NCBI GenBank assembly: GCA_002794735.1
Contig: NBAZ01000005.1
Coordinates: 62,001 to 126,000 of the forward strand
Source: Pyrrhoderma lamaoense
Taxonomy: Eukaryota > Basidiomycota > Agaricomycetes > Hymenochaetales > Hymenochaetaceae
Direction of reading: 5' to 3'
DNA: 64,000 nt
Each line of letters opens with the position of its first letter. The stretch's first letter is position 1. Both the position numbers and the translations under genes were made by a program. Below the pieces are notes generated by a model. It was not told the origin of the DNA and did no database searches. It saw nothing but the letters and a program-made list of their open reading frames with translations. Shown in pieces: positions 55,501 through 64,000 of the stretch.

Positions 55501-57469
55501 GGTGATAGGATAAGAGAGAGAAGAGGTGATATGAAATTTTAAAAAAAGGAGACGAATCAACGAAACCGTCCTTTATACGGTTTAATTAAACTTGGACTGA
55601 GAGAGAGGAAAGGTAAGCGGACGCATTGGTAGTCACTTAGCGATGATAGACGCCTGTGATTATTTTCCAACCTCCGCGTCCGAAAGAATTCAAAGTGGAA
55701 AAAAAAAATAGGATACCGTGAGAAGATCGAAGGAGACAAAAGGGGAGGAAGGCAATCAAGGGAGCAGAAAAAAAGAGGGAAAAATAGAGACAAACAAAAA
55801 AGGGAAGTTACCAAATAGGGATTAAAGAACGTGGCAAGGTGACAATGAAACATGGTACAAGAAAGCGAAAGTCGAGATCAAAAACCCGTGGTAAACGGAA
55901 TTAAAAAAAATGTATAATCAATGCTAATTGAATGTATTAGGAAAGGACCGTACGTAGAGGGAAGTTGGGGGGGACGTAAAGTGGCGATGGGAAATAATGG
56001 AAAGGATATCAAACGTAAATGAGGTTAAGATCGAATAGTTTAGAGTCAGAAATTAAGAAGCAGTGCGAATCTCTGCAAGCTTGTATAATATCCGTTCATG
56101 TCCCCTTTTCTCCACACACTCAGGGTTACAGATAAAATATGAATAAGGTGCAAGGATAACAAATACAGAAGAAGAGAGGCAGTACAAATCTGTACCACGG
56201 CTTCCACAGCTTTAAGGAAAAGGTGAATAAATAGAAATAATAATAAAAAAATGGAGCAAGCCCAAAAAAGACAAGTAGAAGGAGGGGGGATAAACCATTA
56301 GATCCTAGTAATAGACAACTTACACGCATCCAGGGGGTCTCTTTGGCCCCCAACCAAGGCAATCGATGCGAAGACGAATACAGGTCTGGCATGAGTCACC
56401 TACGCGCTGCTCGTCACATTTCTGTTGGGAAAGAAATATATGCGGGTAATAGTACGATTACACACAGAGAAAATGTGTGATTGAATAGAAGTATAAGACC
56501 CGAATCAATAGCAGGTTGGGGGGAAGAGAGAGAGAAGAAAAAGAAAAGGTATATGAAATTAGAGAAAAGAAGATAGAGAAGAAAAAGAAAAAAGAAAAAG
56601 GTCAGTCAGTATGCGCCTATGTGCGATGTTTTAGCGGAAGCTCAGGAGCCGAACACCCCGGCCTTGAACGCACCTTTCGTCGTATGCGACATGTCCTGGA
56701 TGAACGCGTCCAATTATAGAATATAGGGTATGCAATTAAGCAGGGGCGATGAGCGAGAGAGGGAGAAAGAGAAGGGAAAAGAGGGGGGGGGAGGAAATGG
56801 AAAAGTCGGAGAGAAAGACGCGATGAAAGGACGCGGCAAATGTGGAATAGATCGATCATTCCAGATGTAGAAACCCAGATAGAGTTATGAATTAATATGA
56901 GCAATTTTGATTGATCAAAAAAAGTAAAGAGAAAGCAAGTCAGCAACGATTAGGTAGAGATGGATACACACACACACACACAATCACACACACACATATG
57001 AAACAGGAAGAGGGGGGGGAGAGGAGGGAAGAGAGAATGAGGGAGCGAAGACATAGTGACTTACCAGCAACCACCTTTGCCTACATTACCTCCAGGAGGC
57101 TGGTTTGGTTGGCGAGTACCTGAGAGAGTGTCCATGGCCAGGACTACCTGGTTGCTACCCGAAGGAAGAGAGGACGCGTCTGAGTTGTCAGCGTTGGTGT
57201 TTGAGTCTGCTGACTCGTCGTTCTTGTCACTTTGAGAGGTACGAGCAGCAGAGTCAGACCGTTGATCGTCCGAGTCTTTCTGGACCAGGCTGAGGGTATG
57301 AGAGTTATTTTGACTGTTTCCGAGAAGCTTTACGGATCTGGGAAAGAGAGGAGAGCGACTGAGGCGGCGTTTGTGGGGATGGGGAGCTGTCTGGAGAGGA
57401 AGCAGATGGAGAGGACGGAGGAGGGAGGGGACTAGGATGAGGACGAGGATGAGCTGAGGACTTTGGCAT
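52512..57469 (-). CDS. Zn(II)2Cys6 regulator with Fungal_trans_2 (DUF3468) domain, copy 1 (several apparent frame breaks)
   Basis: The start at 57469 gives MPKSSAHPRPHPSPLPPPSS. The zinc cluster is split by introns: GNVGKGGCW, TCRIRRK (56670-56690) and KCDEQRVGDSCQTCIRLRID with CLGWG. WMR and DKQAVERYKAGIKEKLIKAG follow. A long Ser/Pro/Gln-rich linker leads to the Fungal_trans_2 region: YYLKDVLPLQFPFASDNARA, MNASCALAAKHNKM, VLASLQLVGYFLLQGGTGAW, WYDIFSAISLQTAPRFIGVY and a C-terminal block ending VFGGAMLFV. A poly-Gln tract lies at 53002-53043. Frame breaks that fit missing bases occur at 57317-57319 (two bases), 56333-56351, 55189-55192 and 54529-54534. Probably a nuclear regulator; targets unknown. 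It lies in tandem with copy 2. Confidence 0.75.
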
Positions 57470-57812
57470 GATATTTAGTTTGTCTGCGGACAGGGTGAGA
57501 GGGAGGGGGTAGGAGGTAGATATGGACCGAAGGGAGGAGGAGAACATGTTGGGCCGCCTTGTTCTGCTACACTATTTAGCTGTTTGTGTTTTCCACTCAA
57601 AATGACCGATTCGGCCCATAAAATAAGATTCGAGATCTCGTCGGCCAATTCTTCTTTGCGTCGCGTCAACAACTACTCTCCCAATCACGTAAGCATTCCC
57701 CGTCCCTTGATCTCTAATCCTCCGTCTTTGTAGGCCTCGTCCCTTTACAATCACCGATGTCTATTTGCCTACAGTAACAGTAACAACAACAACTAACAAC
57801 TACTCTCTATTT
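57470..57812. promoter_or_regulatory. Spacer between tandem regulator genes, probable promoter of copy 1
   Basis: 343 bp separate the copy 1 ATG from the stop of copy 2. The segment is CT- and CA-rich near 57690-57800, with aac repeats at 57776-57804. No gene is seen. Confidence 0.4.
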
Positions 57813-60800
57813 TTACACTAGCAGAAGCGGCACTCCTCTCTCACGCAGGATCTCCCGCCACCGCACCTCTCCCGTCCCTCCCAGTCTGTCCCGCTCACGC
57901 CAGACCTCCTCCATCACTCCAAGCACCTCTCTGCAGTTTCCCGCGCCGCCCTCCCGCTCAAGTGCTCTTCGTAGCACGCACCGTTCTTCTTCCTTGTCCG
58001 TCATGCATCCCGCAAGACAGATTGGGAACACACTGCTTCTCACTACACTCCCGTGTAGCATTTTTGTCTCGGTTGTCCACGGTATACGCCGGACCGCGTT
58101 GACGACTTGCTCAACACCATACGCAATCTCGTCCACCTTCGGCCAGTCGCCAGAGAGCACAGTGTGGAGATAGAGACCCGCAGAGGCATGAAAGATGTCC
58201 GCACTGATCTGCCGTCGGTTACGAAGATTATCCTGAACGCTGTTGGGTGTACGAGGACGAGTATCCTTACTGGCACTCGACGCGTCATTTGCACAGCCCC
58301 ATCTGTGCCGTTCTTCTTCTCCGCCTCCGCGTAGAACATTGATATTCCCATAATTATGATCCCTATCGCTATCCTCTCGAATACCTCCGTTTCCGGCATT
58401 CATCGTATTTGCCGACATCCCTGCTCCCCTTTCTTCTCTTCGCACCGGCCCAGGCCGTCCTAACCGACGACCCTGCCGTTCCAAGCCCGCTTCAATCTCC
58501 TCTCCCCGTTTGACAAGTTCGACAACACTGAGTTTGCCTGCTTTCACTTGCTCCTCTTTCCACGCAGCGAGATCACTGATTTTTGCTATAGCCAGGAACG
58601 TCGCATTGTCGCATCCCCAGTCTTTGAGCATCGAGATAGGCCCATCCGTTTCCTCTAATTCCTCATCAACAGCTTCAAATCTGCCGTCAAAGAGCTCTAT
58701 GTAATAGTCCAGGAACTTGGGCTTCCTAATTTCAGTCACGCTCGCTAAGACTTCGAACCACATCGTTGCATTGATGATAAACTTCTCTAGCCCCTGGTGC
58801 GGTCCAGTAAATGCCTCCACCAGCCTTCTCCTATGCGGGCCAATGACAGCGTGAGGGTCTCCATTTGTAGCACGTTGTAAGATCGTCCCTACCCACGTAC
58901 AAGCGATCTCTAAGAACGGCTTCCAATCTCCAATCCCACCAGCAAACAGAACGGAGCTTACTGCCTGTAAACCCGCTAGCGCGTGTATCACTTGAAGGTT
59001 CTGTCTGGCAGAGATGAGCTCTGATCTGATCTGTTCGAAATACTCGTCTCGGTCTTCTTCGACGTCGATTGGTAGTATCGTGTCAGGCAATCCGGGGCTA
59101 CGACTCGTGCTGCTATTAGATGCGATTGTGCTTATTGTACTGATACTGGAGTGAGAGTAGATAGATGTTGTTGGGCTGGTGCTTATGGTAGACACATGAG
59201 GCCCGGCCTCACGCACCCGTCTTTGATGAACGCGTGCGACATGACAGATTGCGCTCCGGAAAACGTTGGATTGGGTCGTAGGCCAAGCCCAAGTTCTCAG
59301 CTGGTCGACAACGTCTTGTTCCATGAAGAAGTATTGGACGGGTAGAACGTGTTGCATATAATGATTGACCAATTCCTCATCTTCTGATAGTGAATATGAG
59401 GGATTGAACAAGAACATGTACCCCTCCGGAGCTAGTCCTGATGATATATCAAACCCAATATCATGTAGACCCAAAGAGTTATTACTACCGATAGGTAGCG
59501 TATCGAACATACTCTGGTCTCCTTGATCAAGGTAATCAAAGTTCAGATTATAAATACTACCAAACGAGCTCTGTCGGCATGGTTGCAGTGCTGTTCCTCC
59601 TTCTCTCAAGTAATTGACATCGATATTCACTTGAGGAAACGTCTGTAGCGGACTTCCGTCATTGTTCCTGTGTATAAATCGGAGGCTTGCTTGAGAGGGA
59701 GCTAGGGCCGATGGTCCCTGTGCTGTCGTTGTCGTCGTTGTCGTTGTCGCTGTTGTAGGCAGCTGTTCATCTGAAACAGTCTGATCTTGAACATTCTCGG
59801 CAAAATCCCGATTCGTCCCTGTATTAGTTGTTTTATATTTGTGGAAAATTTGATATTAAAGAAGAAAAAAAAAAAGGGGGGGGGGGAAGGTTAAAGAATG
59901 AAGTGCACAAGAATAAGAGGAAAAAAATAGTAGTTGTCACATTATTAATTATTAATTATTTTTAATTAATTTGCAATCAAGAGTAAAGCAATTAAGAATA
60001 AGAAAAGTAGCGCAATGAAGCAAGAAAAGCGAAGAATAGTAAACCAAGCGTACAACCATAGGTGTTTTTTTTTTGTATAGAGTTAAATTTGAATCCAAAT
60101 TTTTCGTTGTATATGATACAATGGGCAGTTTAGGACCGTGCGGAGTTTCGATTAACGCGATCATCAAGAGTATTATACGAGGGGAGAGAGAGAGGGAGTT
60201 AATCGAAAGTAATCGAGAGCGACAACGGAGGACGAACGAAAGCGACAACACAACAGATAGGGCAGATCGAGATAATAGCGAGAAAGGGCCGTAATTGGCG
60301 ATAAGTACGGATCGAATAACCATGTAAGGGAGGGGGGTATATACACAATACGAGTCGGTTTTTAAGGACAACGATAATTATATGTTTTTTTCAAAAACAA
60401 AAAAGCGAAAAATAGAAAGATAAATCAAAAAAAGGGGGGTGAGAGATTTTTTTTACAATGAGTACGTCAATTTCTACATGACTGAGTAACCCAAGTTCTT
60501 ACATTCTGGCTGACTCTCAACTGGTGTACTATGTACATTTTGCACACTATGTTGTTCATAGGTGTGATTATATCCACTCTGTGTCATATTGACCGGGGAG
60601 TGCCCGACTTCGGTCGCTGATGGATATCCCAGAATCATGTCTCCTGTGAGAGGATAACGTTCTGCGGTAATCGGCGAGTCCGGAGACAATTGTGGTTCTA
60701 GACCATATGTTTGTCCCATTCCGCTCCCATCTATACCTTCTATATGTGCATAGGGCCGTTGATCGAAAGGGTTCCGTTGGTGTGTAAGATGGTTTCCGCA

Positions 60801-62567
60801 GTTGATGTTATGCGGATTGTGCCCGTTTGTTAGCGTCGACGTCATTTCATACGTTGAGTACCCAACGGTGGACACCGACGGGGGCAGGTATTGTCCATTA
60901 TGAGATAAATCATTGGTACACACATTTTCGACATTTGGATAGGAAATCGCGTTGAGGTCGATATCCAAGCCAGGTTGTGGATGATAAGACGTGTCGTTGA
61001 GCCCCATCCCGTCCATTTCAAGAGTGACGTCCGAGGGTTCAGATTTGACATGAACATGGTCAACCATTGCAGCCGATGTATTGTTGTGGATCAAGAGAAG
61101 ATCAGAGCGTGGTGAAAAAGGATCCGTTTCGGATGTCGACGCCGAAGACGACATCAAGCCATGAGATCCAACAGAGGGAGTTATCGATCCAGATGATTGA
61201 ACATAAGGTACGGGATGCACGGGATCGTGTCCGAGGGATGGAAGCGGCGTAGACAACGAAAAGGGAGTATGATAGTTTGTGTGATTACGGATGTTTCCCG
61301 AGTGCAAAGAGGAGGAGGAAGACGCAGGGGACGTATTATATGGGAGGAAAGATTGAGTAGATGCATGGTTGTATATAATCCGAGGAGGATGGGTACAGAA
61401 GTTGGACCAGAGGATGCAGGCGAGTATAAAGGATGATTTGCGTAACATTGATTTACGTTTGTGTATACGCATTGATTGTTGTCGTAATGTTTGGGTATCA
61501 GTTGAGGGGTCGAACCTGTAGAATCAGTTCTTCGATGGCAGCAAGCAAATGATGAAGAAGACCTACGTGAGGGAACATGGCTGGGGAGATCCGTGACCTA
61601 CTCCAGGAGTAGAAGTAGATCCAGTTATATCACATTGACTGTAAGGAGTAGAGAATATAGAGTCTGGCTGGCCGTAGCTGGGCCGTTTGTCTTTAGCTCC
61701 CGTATCGCCAGAAAGAAAGGGAGCTATGCGATCAGCTTTCGTACGTCTCGACCCATGCGAACGTATAGGACCGTGAGAAGGTACACGCGAAGGAAGTGCT
61801 CTTCCTTCTGAAAGGTCAAGTATAGGTATATTTGACAGTGGCTGAGAATCATTAGTATCAAGACTACTAACTGAGTCATCAGGCGAATGAGGAGGGGGGT
61901 AGTACCGGTATGGTTACTACGGGTGATAATGGTTGAACCGGAAGCATGATTGAGCTCACTAACGGAGCTAGTAGTACGCAGGGAGCTATCTGCCAGAGCT
62001 ACTGGCGACGAAGGGGATGCAGGTTGTGACTGTCGAACGCGAGAAGAAGCCGAGTGTCCTTTGATCATTCCATTCTGTGCAAGGAAAACCTTGATTTTTT
62101 CGCGTAATTCACGAACATTATTACCTTCCTACATTAAAGATGAGATGTTGTCAGTACAGCGGTTGGAGAAATAGATCGTGATGTAAGAGCAGGAAAGAAC
62201 AATTGGAAACAGAGTAACAGAATTAACATGGAGAAGCTACATACTCGCATCCAGTCGGGGCGTTTAGCGCCAAAGCCAAGGCATTGCAGACGAAGGCGAA
62301 CACAAGTCTGACATTGACCGCGCTCATCAGGCTTCTCATCACACTTCTGAGTAGTTATAGGTTTTGAATGAGTATGACGGGTCATTATGGGTAGCACGTC
62401 TGGTAGATTATAGAACATACTTTGCGCCTGATTCGGCAGGTGTAACAACCAGATTTTGCGCGTAACGCGCCTTTTTGCTTAGGGGCCCCACGTCTATTGT
62501 TGCCCATTTGCGAGTTTTGATCGTTTTGTGTTGAAGATGAGGGTGTTGGAGAATGAGCAGACGACAT
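57813..62567 (-). CDS. Zn(II)2Cys6 regulator with Fungal_trans_2 (DUF3468) domain, copy 2 (one apparent frame break)
   Basis: The start at 62567 gives MSSAHSPTPSSSTQNDQNSQ. The zinc cluster reads SGCYTCRIRRK, then across an intron CDEKPDERGQCQTCVRLRLQ and CLGFGAKRPDWMR, then EGNNVRELREKIKVFLAQNG. A frame break at the G6 run 61895-61900 separates NHTGTTP from HSPDDSVSSLDTNDSQPLSN. Further exons join at 61600-61530 (CSL to FDPSTDTQTLRQQSMRIHKR), and a 670-bp intron (donor at 60493, acceptor near 59823) joins SQPE to TNRDFAENVQDQTVSDEQLP, bypassing the stop at 60474. The Fungal_trans_2 domain spans the last 600 residues (NHYMQHVLPVQYFFMEQDVV, LQVIHALAGLQAVSSVLFAG, ISADIFHASAGLYLHTVLSG). Probably a nuclear regulator; targets unknown. 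Confidence 0.78.
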
Positions 62568-64000
62568 AAGCAAGAGAGAGACAGCAAGTGGTGATACAGA
62601 AAGCAAGACGATAGCAGACAAAAACAAGAGCAGTACTTAGGAAAGATAGAGACGGGGGTGTATGCGCCTGGAGAGGGAAGGCGGGGGGTATGGGACGGTC
62701 GAAGGACTGACGGCGGGGCCATAGAGCCATAGATAGAGGTATTTATACAGGACTCGCGCTCAAGTGTGGTAGTTTATTGTATTTACTCCTATACATCCAT
62801 AAGAGGAAGTTGATCTAAAATATGTAATACAGACCCCGGGGACTCCTCATGAATTAATTGAGCTTACTTATAGCTCTGAATTCCTTTCTGAAAAACTGGT
62901 TCACTTTTCCCGAGTCGGTTCATGGCTCTACAATGTCTTCTTCCTCTTACAGTTGACATCTAGTTTACTCTGGTTCTAGAACATTGATCTGGACCAGAAT
63001 CCCTTTGGCTATCCTGTATACCATCTACAAACCAGAAGACGAGTCGTTTCACAAGAGTGACGATTATATCATCATCGACATAACGTAATGTAATGATGAA
63101 ATAATCAAGAAACCTGTTCTTCTACCCTTTTTCATCATAGTTCTACAGTTTGAACTTGATCTATCAGGTAGATCGTTACTGTTTTAGATTAAATTTGAAA
63201 TCGCCGCCATGTGATAAGGATAATGATGAACCCGTCTATACGATACAATAAACAGCATCATTCCTATCACGCTGACTTTTAACTTTTTGCCCTCTATTAT
63301 CTCTTTTTGAGGTGCGAACTCATACATAATTACTCCAAATAAGACTGTTCTACGTGCTAGTAACTACGATCACGACAAATTTCCAAATAAAATACTGAAG
63401 AATCTTCCCACATAATTTTTCTTTTTATTCCTAACACAAGAAACTTGCTCTAGAATTTTTCTGATGAGTAATTCTGTCAGCCTGTTATTCCACAGTTAGT
63501 TGCTTCCGAATAACCGTCAGAATACAAAGAGCACTGTGGCTCAGCTAATGACACCGAAATGAATCATTAATCAAGTACGATCGTAAACCTATGCGAACTA
63601 CTGCGAGTGAGCTTCTTTGCCTAGCCACATCTATGTATGACTTTTCACTTTCTAATCCCCTGATATTGATCAAGTAAATTGCACTTTTGGCAATTCCCGG
63701 TAGCCCCTGTCCATATCGACTTCGCCATACGGATCCACCAGACATCCATATACTCGTCTTTCTGTTTTCGGTTAAGGGTTCTTCATCTATTATTCTACTA
63801 GCTTAGTCCATATACATTGCAAGAATATGCCCATTTGGAATGTTCAATCCTCTCGGTTATATGAAACTCTGCCAGTGCTTCTGTATATGGTTCCTCTATT
63901 AGTATCAATGCACTTAACTAAACGTTATTCTTCAATTGACTTCAATTGAGAGGGTGATATTAGTAACGTCGCCTCACTCGAGGCTATCTTAAGAGAATCA
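62568..64000. other. Window end without a supported gene
   Basis: The first 150-200 bp are likely the leader and promoter of the copy 2 regulator. The rest is AT-rich; frames such as 63545-63745 on the minus strand carry no motif and no splice context. No RNA gene or repeat is recognised. Confidence 0.45.

Noticed and set aside
59630..62567. Splitting regulator copy 2 into two genes because of the stop at 60474
   Set aside because: A strong GTAAGA donor at 60493 and an acceptor near 59823 join both parts in frame, and the zinc cluster plus Fungal_trans_2 order matches copy 1.

Overview
The window is nuclear DNA of a filamentous basidiomycete, most likely an Agaricomycete. Genes are closely packed on both strands and cut by many short GT-AG introns of about 50-60 nt. 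They encode fungal Zn(II)2Cys6 regulators, a C2-NACHT-WD40 protein of the type common in mushroom-forming fungi, and a fused BIO3/BIO1-type biotin enzyme. The class assignment is inferred from these protein types; no rRNA or other marker is present. I see no prokaryotic features, CRISPR, rRNA or convincing tRNA.

Layout. 1-762 is the 3' end of an unrecognised gene with a (Tyr-Asp-His)n tract. 1191-5664 is the most unusual segment: a near-perfect 2.0-kb inverted repeat (arms 1409-3401 and 3672-5664) carrying two tail-to-tail copies of a 226-residue HMG-box gene. About 200-bp diverged direct repeats flank the left unit. 5898-21627 holds an adenosine deaminase-like gene, AP-3 beta, a small heat-shock protein, a TUG/Ubx4-like UBX protein, a PITH protein, mitochondrial citrate synthase and the NACHT-WD40 NLR. 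22758-30379 has a Zn2Cys6 regulator divergent from a CobW GTPase, an Alba-domain RNA-binding protein and an SH3 (Lsb/Pin3-like) protein. 31566-42968 has a four-TM membrane protein, Vps34 PI3-kinase, the bifunctional biotin gene, a complex I subunit, TRAP-alpha and a class V PLP enzyme. 43757-62567 has a DDT-PHD chromatin protein, APC10, a Rho-binding GBD/FH3 protein without formin FH2, and two tandem paralogous Zn2Cys6/Fungal_trans_2 regulators. 62568-64000 has nothing I can support.

The genes are mostly unrelated housekeeping functions (vesicle sorting and autophagy, mitochondrial metabolism, ubiquitin and cell cycle, chromatin) plus regulators. Clusters of linked function are not evident. 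Two themes deserve follow-up: the HMG palindrome with its direct repeats, and a recurrent pattern of one-base reading-frame breaks between about 30 and 62 kb in otherwise well conserved genes. The latter most simply means uncorrected single-base deletions in the assembly. Exon joins given here were made by eye from splice signals and reading frame; no alignment or search was run.
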